Under the pieces are notes generated by a model that had not been told where the DNA came from, made no database searches, and saw only the letters and a list, made by a program, of their open reading frames with translations. From the NCBI GenBank assembly GCA_013697955.1, contig JACCVV010000009.1, positions 1 to 64,000 of the forward strand: a stretch of DNA of 64,000 nt, read 5' to 3'. The position numbers and the translations under genes were made by a program. Within the stretch, counting starts at the first letter, position 1; each line of letters begins with the position of its first letter. The stretch is from Tatlockia sp. (GTDB lineage: Bacteria > Pseudomonadota > Gammaproteobacteria > Legionellales > Legionellaceae). Shown one piece after another: positions 18,199-27,915 of the stretch.

Positions 18199-18224
18199 AG
18201 GTCGGGTCATGCCCGACCTTTTTT
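18199..18224. terminator. Rho-independent terminator between phasin and phaC
   Basis: An eight-base-pair stem, AGGTCGGG/CCCGACCT with a five-base loop, is followed on the plus strand by six Ts. It ends the phasin transcript. phaC converges on it from the other strand and may use it too, although its T tract on that strand is poorer. Confidence 0.85.
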
Positions 18225-20010
18225 AGGCAAATACCTCTTCCTTTTCTGTTTCATCCTGATGTTCTTTATAAACCTTATAAACATATGTCCCGGGTGCATT
18301 TATCAAACCTGGATAAGGTAATTTCGCAAATTCTGGCGCTTTAATACGTCTACCGGATTCTCCATTCAACCATTTAAGCCATTCCGGCCACCAGGATCCT
18401 GGATGCTCAGACGCAGAAGCAAGCCAATCTTCAGCCGTTTGATCTGTACTATGATTGCGATGAAAACCATATTTTTTAGCATCAGGAGAATTAATAATCC
18501 CTGCAATATGGCCTGAGCCTCCTAATAAAAATCGTTTCTTTCCACCCATTTTCTGAAAACCTAAATAAGTTGTTTTCCAAGGAGCAATGTGGTCTTTTTG
18601 AGTGGAAACAAAAAAGGTGGGGATATCAATTTTGGTGACGTCCAGAGGCGTGTTATTGAGTTTGATTTTTCCAGGTTTTATCAAATCATTATGAAGATAC
18701 ATCCAGCGCAAATATTGAGAGTGCATTTTTGCAGGCATGTTAGTTACATCGGCGTTCCAAAATAAAATATCGAAGGGCACTGGATTTTGACCCTGTAAAT
18801 AATGTTTTATAAAAAACGACCAGACCAAATCATTGGCTCTTAGTGAATTAAAGGTGCTAGCCATGAAACGTCCATCTAGGAAGCCTTTGGAATGCATTTC
18901 TTCTTCGATGCGAAGAATCTGTTGTTCATCAATAAATACAGAGATATCGCCAGGATCGCTGAAATCAATCATCGCGGCTAGGAAAGTAGCTGACTTGACC
19001 GGGTTTTGATTGTGAGCTTTAAGATAAGCAAGCGTGCAGGCAAGCAAGGTTCCGCCAATACAAAAGCCAAGGGTGTTCACCTGTTTCACTTTCAATTGTT
19101 TTTGAATAATCTCAATTGCAGTCATTGGCCCATCTTTCAGATAATTAAAAAGCCCTTTGGATTTATAGGATTTATCAGGATTAACCCAGGAAATAATAAA
19201 AACGGTAATACCTTGCTTAACCAACCAACCAACAAAAGAATTATTAGTGGATAAATCCATAATGTAATATTTATTAATCCAGGGCGGAATGATCAAAAGC
19301 GGTATCGTTTTGACCTGTTCGGTCTGAGGTTTAAATTGAATGAGTTCCATCATCTCATTGCGATAGATAACCTTTCCCGGAGTTGTTGCCAGATTTTTGC
19401 CCACGGAAAAAGCATCCGAATCGGTCATTTTTATAATTAGACGGGAAGGTCCTGCTTCAATATCTGTTAGCAAATTCTGCAAGCCCAGCAATAAATTTTT
19501 ACCGTGAGATTGCAGAGTTTCTGCCATCAATTGCGGATTGGTATGCAAAAAATTGGCGGGGGATAAACCATCCAAATATTGGCGGGTGAAAAATTGTACT
19601 CTTTTAGCCATTTGCTTATCGCCGTATTCGATGTGTTCAAGCAATGAGTTCATATGTTCGCTGGCGAGAAGATAATGCTGACTCATAAAATTGAAAAACG
19701 GATTGTTCACCCATTCTTCACTGCTAAAGCGGCGATCGGAAATGGGCATGGGCTTGCCATCCATCCAATGATTCATCTGTTCTTGGGCTAAACTGAATGC
19801 GTCTTGCCAATAAGCCATTTGCATTCGCCATACCTCTTCCGGATTTTTTAGGATTATCGAGATAAGTAATTGGAAATCTTTTGTAAGATCTATGTACTGT
19901 TGCAAAAGTTTAGAAAATTGGGCTGGCTTGTTTTTGTATCCTGCTAAAATACGCATACTTTTTTCAGCCACTGTTTGCATGATTTTTCTAAGTTCTTCAT
20001 CCTGATTCAT
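18223..20010 (-). CDS. phaC: Class I poly(3-hydroxyalkanoate) synthase
   Basis: PhaC polymerises 3-hydroxyacyl-CoA into PHB at the granule surface. Start at 20010 is chosen because AGGAG lies five bases before this ATG; an upstream ATG at 20046 lacks this. The product is 595 residues, normal for class I. The alpha/beta-hydrolase core carries the lipase-like box GFCIGG with nucleophile Cys317, then STQKDHIAPW (catalytic Asp region) and GSGHIAG (catalytic His). The N-terminal domain contains the WVNNPFFNFMSQHYLL block. It faces the phaB-phaB-phaR-phasin operon and shares its terminator region. Confidence 0.96.
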   Translation of the reverse strand: MNQDEELRKIMQTVAEKSMRILAGYKNKPAQFSKLLQQYIDLTKDFQLLISIILKNPEEVWRMQMAYWQDAFSLAQEQMNHWMDGKPMPISDRRFSSEEWVNNPFFNFMSQHYLLASEHMNSLLEHIEYGDKQMAKRVQFFTRQYLDGLSPANFLHTNPQLMAETLQSHGKNLLLGLQNLLTDIEAGPSRLIIKMTDSDAFSVGKNLATTPGKVIYRNEMMELIQFKPQTEQVKTIPLLIIPPWINKYYIMDLSTNNSFVGWLVKQGITVFIISWVNPDKSYKSKGLFNYLKDGPMTAIEIIQKQLKVKQVNTLGFCIGGTLLACTLAYLKAHNQNPVKSATFLAAMIDFSDPGDISVFIDEQQILRIEEEMHSKGFLDGRFMASTFNSLRANDLVWSFFIKHYLQGQNPVPFDILFWNADVTNMPAKMHSQYLRWMYLHNDLIKPGKIKLNNTPLDVTKIDIPTFFVSTQKDHIAPWKTTYLGFQKMGGKKRFLLGGSGHIAGIINSPDAKKYGFHRNHSTDQTAEDWLASASEHPGSWWPEWLKWLNGESGRRIKAPEFAKLPYPGLINAPGTYVYKVYKEHQDETEKEEVFA

Positions 20011-20153
20011 ACGAGCTCCTGAAGCGATTTCTAAACCTATTCTCACGTGGTTTATAGCTATTCGTCAATTCTGGATGTTTTATAAATCAGATTGTTCTCT
20101 TTTTATAGTTAGTGAACTACAATCAGCAACAATTTCATGTCTGAGGTATTAAA

Positions 20154-20981
20154 ATGGTTTATAAATTGGAAGATATTGCAGACTATGCAAATAAAATTGC
20201 CGATGAATGTGCGAATATAAATATTGTAATAAAAGATAAATGGGATGACATTCATAAAACCCTTTATCAGTATGAAGTTAATTTTCGATCAGATAAATCT
20301 AAAATGAATTTGCATTGTTATGCTATTGCGCTTAAAAATGCAGCTAATCATTTTATCGAAAATGGCATTAATGCTAATCAACAAAAAACCTTAGCTACTT
20401 TTTTAAATAACTTAAAATGCGCTTACCGCGAAATTTTTCCGCGGGGAAAGGTTAAAATCCCACTACCAGTGCTGGAACCCACTTATAAAAAATTTACTGT
20501 AAATACCATGCTTTCCTGGCTTCCAAAATCGTCTGATGAATCGATTAAAGTAAAAAAAATTCTGAATTCCCAGCCCTTTAAAAATTTGGAAGATTATCTT
20601 TCTCAGGTGCTAAATGAAGATGAACGCGATCATAGTTATTGCTGCCTTGGAGATTTTAGCGAACCCAAAAAATTATCCGTTTTAAACCAGCTACTCATTG
20701 ATCTTAAATCAATGCAGACAAGGGCTGATTTAACTCAATTTTTAGTGGATTTTTATAGCGAAAAAGGCCATGCCCAGCCTCTTAATACGACAACTGGAAA
20801 CCGGTCGCGATACGATATTCTGAATACAGGCCAAAATATAACCACAAGGTTTTTATCGTTCTTTGGCATGCAAGCAACAACCATTGATCTGATTGATAAG
20901 TTAGCTCTCTCAGTAGGTCTGGACGCAAAGAAAATGCAAAAATCTTTTATCACTTCCTTTGAACTGCCCTCCCCTTTCTAA
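20154..20981 (+). CDS. Unknown protein, first of two tandem paralogues
   Basis: This 275-residue soluble, mainly helical protein matches no family I recognise. It has no signal peptide or membrane segment. It shares blocks with the next gene: an N-terminal YxLxxxADYAxxIA, a central VLNEDERDHS, DFSE...VLNQ and DLKS, and a C-terminal ILNTGQNITTRFxSFFG followed by LIDKLAxSxG. These shared blocks prove common descent; overall divergence is large. Legionella genomes hold many such private families, some of them Dot/Icm substrates, but nothing here shows secretion. A -10-like TACAAT occurs at 20118. Confidence 0.8.
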   Translation: MVYKLEDIADYANKIADECANINIVIKDKWDDIHKTLYQYEVNFRSDKSKMNLHCYAIALKNAANHFIENGINANQQKTLATFLNNLKCAYREIFPRGKVKIPLPVLEPTYKKFTVNTMLSWLPKSSDESIKVKKILNSQPFKNLEDYLSQVLNEDERDHSYCCLGDFSEPKKLSVLNQLLIDLKSMQTRADLTQFLVDFYSEKGHAQPLNTTTGNRSRYDILNTGQNITTRFLSFFGMQATTIDLIDKLALSVGLDAKKMQKSFITSFELPSPF

Positions 20982-21046
20982 AGTGCAGATCAGAAAAACA
21001 ATAATTCAAATAAAAACAAACTGTACGCTTTTTTGTTTAATCGTAT

Positions 21047-21052
21047 TATAAT
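21047..21052 (+). promoter_or_regulatory. Consensus -10 box before the second paralogue
   Basis: A perfect TATAAT lies 32 bases before the start codon at 21084. The -35 region is weak at every allowed spacing. No PmrA- or CpxR-type box is recognisable. Confidence 0.4.
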
Positions 21053-21083
21053 CATGAAGTTTTAGTTTAAGGAAGAATAAAAA

Positions 21084-21962
21084 ATGACCTATGACCTAAA
21101 AAAAGTTGCAGACTATGCAGAATATATTGCTAATGGAGTTCTGGTTAAGCCTCAGGATAACTGGTCCAGCAGTATACAATTAGTAATTAACTCACTCGCT
21201 AAATTCAAAATAACAAAAAATAACATTAATTTAGCCTATTTTGCACAGGCGCTTCATCACTCAGCTGACTATCTTATTTCAAAACGTAAGCTTGGGATGG
21301 AAGTGACAGCCGAGAGACAAAATCTTATTGATTATTATTTAGAGCAATTGGTTGCATATTATCGAGAACTAAACCCCCAACTTAAAATAAAGCCTCCACT
21401 GCCTATTTTAGAACCTAGTGATATCCATAAATTTACTAAACCAAATTTATTGTCGACTGCAAGAGCGCAAAGTCGAAAAATTCTATTAGAAAAAAACCGT
21501 AAAGAAGGAAGAGAGTGCTTCGTTGAAATTCAAAAATTTGTTAATTCCTCAGCCTTTAAAGCCTTGGATGATTATCTTAATCTGGTGCTTAATGAAGATG
21601 AACGCGATCATAGTTTCTTTTTCGGCTGTTTTGATTTTAGTGAAGAAAGAAAGGTAAATGTATTGAATCAGTTCATCACGGACCTTAAAAGTCTCAGCAA
21701 TATGACGGAGGTAAGACAATATCTCGTCGACTTTTATAAAGGGAAAGGAAAAATATATTCAACTGATCATAAAACCTGGGACCGCTCACCCTTCGAAATT
21801 TTAAATACAGGGCAAAATATAACGACTCGATTTTTTTCATTCTTTGGAATTGATACGGTGCAGTCAACCACAATTAATTTAATCGATAAATTAGCCAAAT
21901 CTATCGGCTATGATCCGGAGGTCACCCAAGTACTCAATTCCCGAGCAAGCTCCATTTTTTAA
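21084..21962 (+). CDS. Unknown protein, second of two tandem paralogues
   Basis: This 292-residue homologue of the preceding gene has the same block order: YDLKKVADYAEYIANG at the N-terminus, VLNEDERDHSFFFG near the middle, and EILNTGQNITTRFFSFFG then LIDKLAKSIG at the C-terminus. It is longer mainly by a charged insertion (RAQSRKILLEKNRKEGRE) before the central block. No signal peptide, membrane helix or catalytic motif is recognised. The acidic NEDERDHS block and the NTGQNITTRF block are the best candidates for a functional site. GGAAG lies before the start. A hairpin follows the stop. Confidence 0.8.
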   Translation: MTYDLKKVADYAEYIANGVLVKPQDNWSSSIQLVINSLAKFKITKNNINLAYFAQALHHSADYLISKRKLGMEVTAERQNLIDYYLEQLVAYYRELNPQLKIKPPLPILEPSDIHKFTKPNLLSTARAQSRKILLEKNRKEGRECFVEIQKFVNSSAFKALDDYLNLVLNEDERDHSFFFGCFDFSEERKVNVLNQFITDLKSLSNMTEVRQYLVDFYKGKGKIYSTDHKTWDRSPFEILNTGQNITTRFFSFFGIDTVQSTTINLIDKLAKSIGYDPEVTQVLNSRASSIF

Positions 21963-21972
21963 TCTATTGTAG

Positions 21973-21999
21973 AAGGAGCCTTCGAGCTGAAGGCTCCTT
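21973..21999 (+). terminator. Hairpin terminator before smc
   Basis: A perfect 11-base-pair stem (AAGGAGCCTTC/GAAGGCTCCTT, five-base loop) begins 11 bases after the stop codon of the second paralogue. A T run appears only ten or so bases further on, so termination may be incomplete. Confidence 0.65.
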
Positions 22000-22060
22000 G
22001 CGCTAACCTTTTTCAAGAATTTTAGGTTATACTGATTTTTTTCATGTTCCTTGTCGGCTA

Positions 22061-25000
22061 ATGCATCTGAAACAGCTAAAATTGGCAGGTTTTAAATCCT
22101 TTGTCGATCCAACTGTCATTCCTTTTCCCAGTCAATTATGTGCTGTGGTCGGGCCTAATGGCTGCGGTAAATCCAATATTATTGATGCAGTTCGTTGGGT
22201 AATGGGTGAAAGTTCCGCCAAAAATTTACGCGGCGAATCGATGACCGATGTTATTTTCAATGGATCATCCAATAGAAAAGCTGTAGGTCAGGCTTCAATC
22301 GAATTGACCTTTGATAACAGCCTTGGAAAGCTAACCGGTCAATATGCAAGTTATCATGAAATTGCGGTTAAACGGGTAGTTACTAGAGATGGTGATTCCA
22401 GCTATTTTCTTAATGGCAGTCGCTGTCGACGGCGCGATATTACCGATATTTTTCTAGGTACAGGCGCTGGTGCACGCGGTTATTCCATAATCGGCCAAGG
22501 TACTATTTCGCGGATTATTGAAGCCCGACCCGAAGAGTTAAGAACTTTTTTTGAAGAAGCCTCTGGCATTTCGAAATATAAAGAGCGACGACGTGAAACC
22601 TTAACCCGTATCGAACATACCCGTGAAAATTTAGCCAGAATTGCTGACATCCGTGATGAGCTAACTAAGCAATTAAATCGTCTTGAGCGACAGGCTAAAG
22701 CCGCAGAACGTTATAAAACGCTTCGGGCAGAAGAACGATTATACAAGACAGAAATTTTAGCGCTAAAATGGCAGTCTTTAACTAAAGAGCAGCAAGAAAA
22801 AAATAGAGAAATACAGCAATTATTGCTGGCTAATGAAAAACATTTAGAAAATGCTGCAAAAGCTTACAAAGAAAGTACTATTCAGCGAGAAAAAATTCAG
22901 GATGGTAACCAACTATTTCAAGATATTCAGGCCTCTTATTATCAATTAGCAACGGAAATTGCTCGACTTGAAGAAGGAATTCAACAACAGCAACGCGAAA
23001 AACAACGCTTAAGAAAGGATCAACAGCAACTGCAAATTGACTGGCAAAATATCAACAGTCAACAATTGCAAGATAAGGAAAATCTTCATGCTAGTGAAAT
23101 CAAATATTCTGAACTGCAACAAAGGCTTGAAGAACTACAAAACGATTTTAATTTAAGAAATCAGGACTATTTGAAAAGGCAGGAGCAACAAAAAAGCGGG
23201 ATTTTTAAAATTCAGGACATTCAAAACGCCCTAACCAAAACCCTTCGAGAAAAAGAAATAGAAGAGTTTCGACTACAAAATTTTAGCGAACGTCGCCAAC
23301 AAATTTCATCGCGTTTGGAAGCAATCCATGTTGGATTAGATGCACTAAGCACGAAAGATTTGATTAGCGGATTAGAAAACCAAAAGGTTTTTGTACATAC
23401 ATTAAAAGAGCAGATGCATCAGCACCAAGAAAATTATCACCAACTCTCAAACCTTGCTGCCGAACTTCGTCAACAATCCACTGAAACCGAAAAATTATTA
23501 CATCAGGCTCAGGATAGGTTCCGCCACTTGCAAACTAATGAGGCAGCCTTAAAAGTGGCTCAGCAAACAGCACTTGGCCGAAATAATAAGGAATCAGCTA
23601 ATCTGATTTTTTGGGCGGATAAACCTCGCCTGGTTGAAATGTTAAAAATAGAGAAGAATTGGCAATTTGCTTGTGAATTCATTTTCGCTGAGAGTTTAGA
23701 GGCCATTGTAGTTGATAGCTTAGATGAGTTGTGGCTGGAAATTCCCCTGCTTATTGAATGTTCAGCCCAATTTTGGACTTCGAATCATGCCATTGAACAG
23801 CATGGTAATTTCCCAAGCTTGGCAGACAAAATTACAGGCCTTAAACCCAATTGGTTGTACAAAATCCATCTCGCTGCCTCCCTTGATGAAGCGATTACCA
23901 TGCTTCCAAAGCTTAGTTCTGAAGAATCCGTTATTACTGAACAGGGTTTTTGGCTAGCCAAAAACTGGGTCAAAATTGCTGGAAATAAAAATCAGGATGA
24001 CAAAGGCTTGATCGTTCGCCAGGAAGAACTGGCAAGTATTAAAGAGGAGTCACTAAAAGCTGAAGAAGCCTTAAATCTTCTAAAAGAAAAACGCGATAAT
24101 TTACACCTTCAAGTTAAAGTAAAGGAAGAAGCCTTTGAGCTGGCCAGAAAAGAATTGGAACAAAGCCGAGAAATCTTGCGTACTAACGATGCCCTGCTCA
24201 GTCAAAAGGAAAGTGTCTATAAGCAAGCTAATATTCAACAAAAGGCGTTGAATGAGGAGGCACAGGCGCTTCACACTAAGCTGGAAGGGTTAGTTGTTCA
24301 ACAACAAAACGCTGAACATTTAATTAAAAAAGTGAGTGAAGAGGCCAATAAGCTTCAACTCGAGCAAGGCCAGCTGACAATGGAAAAAGCGAGTTGGGAT
24401 CAATCACTGGAACAAAGTCGTTTAGCACTGGATGCTGCGAGAACTGCCTTTCATCAAAGCCAATTGGATGTAGATCGGGAAAAATTAAAAATTCAGCAAC
24501 TCAAATCCAATTTGGCACGTGAATTCTCTTCTTTAAAAATGTTGGCTGAGCGATTAGAACTAGTAAACCAGCAATTAGTAGACCTTAATCAATCAGATTT
24601 TGCTCTTAAAGAGCCTTTAGATGAGAAAATTCAAACTCATGCAGAATTAGAGATAAAATTAAATCATTTTCGTGAACAGCTCACTCAATCGGCAACGCAA
24701 TTAGAATCCTGGGAAGCACTGATAAAATCTGAAGAAAAATTTGCAAGAAGTTTACAGGAAAAAATTCAGCAAGAACAAATGCAGGAACAGGCTTTAGCGC
24801 TTCGAGCTGGTGGAATGCTTGAAACTTTATCCGAATTAGAGGCTCATGTTGAAGCAGTTCTTCAATCAATTTCTGCTGATATCAATCAAAATTCACGCGA
24901 AAGACAGCTAGAAGAAATCAGCGATAATATTAAATATTTAGGCGCAATTAATCTGGCGGCAATAGAAGAATTTGAGTCTGAATTTCAGCGCAAACAGCAT

Positions 25001-25552
25001 TTGGAAGAACAATATCAGGATTTGACCGAGGCCTTAGCCACCTTAGATGAAGCTATACAAAAAATGGACAAAGAGACGCATCAACGTTTGAAAACCACCT
25101 TTGATGAAGTTAATAACGCCTTTCAAGCACTTTTTCCTCGCCTTTTCGGCGGCGGACGTGCCATGCTAGAGTTAACTTGTGATAATCTCCTGGAAGCTGG
25201 AGTTTTAGTTATGGCTCAGCCTCCGGGGAAACGAAATTCCACTATCCACCTGTTATCAGGAGGAGAAAAGGCAATGACGGCAGTTGCACTGGTTTTTGCA
25301 ATTTTCCAGTTAAATCCCTCACCTTTTTGTATGTTGGATGAAGTAGATGCTCCTTTGGATGACGTAAATGTCGGACGATTTTGTAGTTTAGTAAAAGAGA
25401 TGTCGCAGGTCGTGCAATTTTTGTTTATTACCCATAACAAGGTAACTATGGAATTAGCCGACCATTTGATTGGGGTAACAATGCGAGAGCCAGGCGTCTC
25501 ACGAATTGTTGCAGTTGATGTTGAAGAAGCCTTAGCGATGGCGGAAGCTTAA
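22061..25552 (+). CDS. smc: Chromosome segregation SMC protein
   Basis: SMC is an ATPase that organises and compacts the chromosome. The 1163-residue protein has the expected five-part plan. The N-terminal ATPase half contains Walker A GPNGCGKSN near residue 32; a long coiled coil is rich in Glu, Gln and Lys; a hinge lies near 510-650; a second coiled coil follows; and the C-terminal half has the LSGGEKAMTA signature and Walker B FCMLDEVDAPLDD. Length is normal. zipA follows after 31 bases, an order seen in other gammaproteobacteria. scpA/scpB are not in the window. Confidence 0.97.
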   Translation: MHLKQLKLAGFKSFVDPTVIPFPSQLCAVVGPNGCGKSNIIDAVRWVMGESSAKNLRGESMTDVIFNGSSNRKAVGQASIELTFDNSLGKLTGQYASYHEIAVKRVVTRDGDSSYFLNGSRCRRRDITDIFLGTGAGARGYSIIGQGTISRIIEARPEELRTFFEEASGISKYKERRRETLTRIEHTRENLARIADIRDELTKQLNRLERQAKAAERYKTLRAEERLYKTEILALKWQSLTKEQQEKNREIQQLLLANEKHLENAAKAYKESTIQREKIQDGNQLFQDIQASYYQLATEIARLEEGIQQQQREKQRLRKDQQQLQIDWQNINSQQLQDKENLHASEIKYSELQQRLEELQNDFNLRNQDYLKRQEQQKSGIFKIQDIQNALTKTLREKEIEEFRLQNFSERRQQISSRLEAIHVGLDALSTKDLISGLENQKVFVHTLKEQMHQHQENYHQLSNLAAELRQQSTETEKLLHQAQDRFRHLQTNEAALKVAQQTALGRNNKESANLIFWADKPRLVEMLKIEKNWQFACEFIFAESLEAIVVDSLDELWLEIPLLIECSAQFWTSNHAIEQHGNFPSLADKITGLKPNWLYKIHLAASLDEAITMLPKLSSEESVITEQGFWLAKNWVKIAGNKNQDDKGLIVRQEELASIKEESLKAEEALNLLKEKRDNLHLQVKVKEEAFELARKELEQSREILRTNDALLSQKESVYKQANIQQKALNEEAQALHTKLEGLVVQQQNAEHLIKKVSEEANKLQLEQGQLTMEKASWDQSLEQSRLALDAARTAFHQSQLDVDREKLKIQQLKSNLAREFSSLKMLAERLELVNQQLVDLNQSDFALKEPLDEKIQTHAELEIKLNHFREQLTQSATQLESWEALIKSEEKFARSLQEKIQQEQMQEQALALRAGGMLETLSELEAHVEAVLQSISADINQNSRERQLEEISDNIKYLGAINLAAIEEFESEFQRKQHLEEQYQDLTEALATLDEAIQKMDKETHQRLKTTFDEVNNAFQALFPRLFGGGRAMLELTCDNLLEAGVLVMAQPPGKRNSTIHLLSGGEKAMTAVALVFAIFQLNPSPFCMLDEVDAPLDDVNVGRFCSLVKEMSQVVQFLFITHNKVTMELADHLIGVTMREPGVSRIVAVDVEEALAMAEA

Positions 25553-25583
25553 GATTTAGCTTCAAAGAAAACAGGAGTAATAC

Positions 25584-26300
25584 ATGCAGGCAAACTGGAG
25601 TCTTATCCTTAATGTGCTTTTACTTATCGGGGTTGTAGTTGCTATTGGCCGCTTAATGAAAGCAAGGCGTCGTATCTTAACACCTGAAAGCATTCAACCC
25701 GCTTTAGGTCCGACCGAAACAAAACACTTCGACGATATCATTGCCGTTCGTAAGGTGAATTCTGATCTGTCTGCAGATGAAAATTTTTCAGATAATATTC
25801 TTCCTAAAGAATCCGCTAATAATATACCGAAAATCAATGCAGAATCGGATCGAAAGCCAGCCAAGTTTATTGATAATAAGGGCAAAACTCTTATGATATT
25901 CTTGTTAGCAAAAGAAAATCGCCAGCTTGCTGGTTATGAGTTGTTACAAACCATTCTCGCAGCCGGCCTACGGTTCGGAGAATCTAATCTTTTTCACCGA
26001 CATCAACATGTTAATGGTCAGGGGCCAGTTCTTTGCAGCCTTGCTGCCGCAACCCCGAGCGGCGTTTTCGATCTCCATAATATTGGTGCCTTTTCCGTTC
26101 GCGGTTTATGCCTGTTCATGCAGGCTTCAGGTAATTCAACTATCGATGCCGAACGTTTTCATATTATGTATGAAACCGCAAAACAGCTGAGTGATGGTTT
26201 GGACACGCATTTATTGGATGAAAATAAAAAACCTCTTACTGAAGCGAGTTTGTCTGAATATCGCAGATGTTTAAATATTGAGGAAGTGGAACCAGCCTAA
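25584..26300 (+). CDS. zipA: Cell division protein ZipA
   Basis: ZipA anchors FtsZ to the inner membrane. The 238-residue protein has one N-terminal membrane helix (about residues 5-22, SLILNVLLLIGVVVAIGRL), a basic stretch, a variable polar linker to about 95, and the globular C-terminal FtsZ-binding domain. That domain is recognisable from GYELLQTILAAGLRFGESNLFHRH and AATPSGVFDLHNIGAFSVRGLCLFMQ. It is co-oriented with smc and lies upstream of the murF-lpxC cluster, from which a hairpin separates it. No ligA follows, unlike in many relatives. Confidence 0.94.
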   Translation: MQANWSLILNVLLLIGVVVAIGRLMKARRRILTPESIQPALGPTETKHFDDIIAVRKVNSDLSADENFSDNILPKESANNIPKINAESDRKPAKFIDNKGKTLMIFLLAKENRQLAGYELLQTILAAGLRFGESNLFHRHQHVNGQGPVLCSLAAATPSGVFDLHNIGAFSVRGLCLFMQASGNSTIDAERFHIMYETAKQLSDGLDTHLLDENKKPLTEASLSEYRRCLNIEEVEPA

Positions 26301-26308
26301 ATTCAAAG

Positions 26309-26341
26309 GATTGTCATTCTCTTTTTTAGCGAATGACAATC
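26309..26341 (+). terminator. Long hairpin between zipA and murF
   Basis: An 11-base-pair perfect inverted repeat (GATTGTCATTC/GAATGACAATC, 11-base loop) starts eight bases after the zipA stop. No T tract follows, so it may be an RNA-stability or partial termination element instead of a classical terminator. Confidence 0.45.
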
Positions 26342-26434
26342 GATGTTTATGGCGATTAATCGCTCAAGCCTAAATGCTGGTGAGATTTCTTAATTATCAG
26401 TAAACTACTCTTTTAACAACACAATTATCCCACT

Positions 26435-27775
26435 ATGAATCTGACTAATATCGCCAAACTGTTTAATAGCTCCTGTCCAAGCGACACCTTCATTACTGGG
26501 GTTTGCATTGATAGCCGAAAGGTTAAGCCCGGCAATTTGTTTCTTGCTCTGCCTGGAGAAAATTTTGATGGGCATAATTTCATTCAGAGTGCTGTCGCAA
26601 AAGGCGCGATTGCAGTGGTTTGTAATCAAGCAAATCCACTCGTCGATGTTCCCCAATTTATTGTCAAAGATAGCTTCAAAGCACTAGCGGACCTTGCTTC
26701 TTATCATCGCAAATCAATTCACTGTCCAGTAATTGCCCTAACAGGATCTAATGGTAAAACAAGTGTAAAAGAAATGATTGCCTCTATTTTACCTAAACCT
26801 GCCCATGCAACGCCTGGCAATTTTAATAATCACATTGGAGCTCCCTTATCGGTTTTGCAATTGCAACCCGAGCATCGCTATGCAGTATTTGAGCTTGGCG
26901 CTAATCATCTGGGGGAAATAGCCTACACAGTTGCCATAGTTAAGCCTCAAGTCTCGCTAATTAATAATATTGCACCTGCACATATTGAGGGATTTGGTTC
27001 AATTGATGGTGTTGCAAGGGCAAAGGGGGAAATTTATCAGGGACTTTCGGATGACGGTATTGCCGTTGTTAATGCGGACGACAGTTATTCCCATTTTTGG
27101 GACGAAATATTAATCAACAAAAAGGTTTTACGTTTTTCCCTAAAAAACCCTGCTGATATTTATCCTCGTGAACTATCCTATGATTCACAAGGATTTGCTC
27201 ATTTTAAGCTGGTATTGCCGATGGGACATGCAAAGGTAAAATTAGGAATTCCTGGCGAACATACTGTACGCAATGCCTTAGCCGCTGCGGCTTGTTGCTT
27301 TGCAGTAGGTATTTCAATAAATGACATAGTTGAAGGACTTCAGCAGTTCCGAGGCGTTTCTGGACGAATGACATTCTTAAATGGCAAAAATGATTCCATT
27401 ATTATTGATGATACATATAACGCAAATCTTCATTCGGTCTTAACGGCTGTTGATGTTTTAGCTACACGCCAAGGACGTAGAATTCTTGTGTTAGGTGATT
27501 TAGGCGAATTAGGCGCATGGACCCAGCAACATCATGAAGAAATAGGCCATGCTGCTTATCGCCAAGGGATTGATATGCTAATGACCTGCGGCAATCAAAG
27601 TGAATATAGTGCTCATGCTTTTGGTACCTCCGCCAAACACTACAAAAATCAGGAAGAGTTGGCGCAAGATTTGCTCGCAAAATTAGATAAAGACACAACA
27701 GTTTTGGTAAAAGGGTCACGATCGGCCGCCATGGAAAAAATTGTAGCGCTGGTCAAAGACACTGAGCCCAATTAA
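26435..27775 (+). CDS. murF: UDP-MurNAc-tripeptide--D-alanyl-D-alanine ligase
   Basis: MurF adds D-Ala-D-Ala to UDP-MurNAc-tripeptide, completing the cytoplasmic peptidoglycan precursor. The 446-residue protein has the Mur ligase layout: N-terminal substrate domain with SRKVKPGNLFLALPG, central ATPase with TGSNGKTSVKEM, the NNHIGAPLSVL and HIEGFGS blocks, and the C-terminal domain with IDDTYNAN and LGDLGELG. It is the first dcw-type gene in this window; murE and the upstream mraZ-ftsI part are absent. mraY follows after 140 bases. Confidence 0.97.
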   Translation: MNLTNIAKLFNSSCPSDTFITGVCIDSRKVKPGNLFLALPGENFDGHNFIQSAVAKGAIAVVCNQANPLVDVPQFIVKDSFKALADLASYHRKSIHCPVIALTGSNGKTSVKEMIASILPKPAHATPGNFNNHIGAPLSVLQLQPEHRYAVFELGANHLGEIAYTVAIVKPQVSLINNIAPAHIEGFGSIDGVARAKGEIYQGLSDDGIAVVNADDSYSHFWDEILINKKVLRFSLKNPADIYPRELSYDSQGFAHFKLVLPMGHAKVKLGIPGEHTVRNALAAAACCFAVGISINDIVEGLQQFRGVSGRMTFLNGKNDSIIIDDTYNANLHSVLTAVDVLATRQGRRILVLGDLGELGAWTQQHHEEIGHAAYRQGIDMLMTCGNQSEYSAHAFGTSAKHYKNQEELAQDLLAKLDKDTTVLVKGSRSAAMEKIVALVKDTEPN

Positions 27776-27915
27776 AGACCTAAATCCTGCTCAAAGGTTT
27801 TGAATCGCTCTTCATTTCTAATGGGTATATGGTATTATTGGCGGCTTTTTGCGCGGTATGAAAAAGAGTAACTATTGGTTGCACTCAATTTTTCCTAATT
27901 AGAGGTGAAAAAAAC

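Noticed and set aside
20990-21083. Possible PmrA box before the second tandem paralogue
   Set aside because: The TTTAAT and TAAT elements do not have the spacing or sequence of the tandem TTAAT repeats of that regulator.
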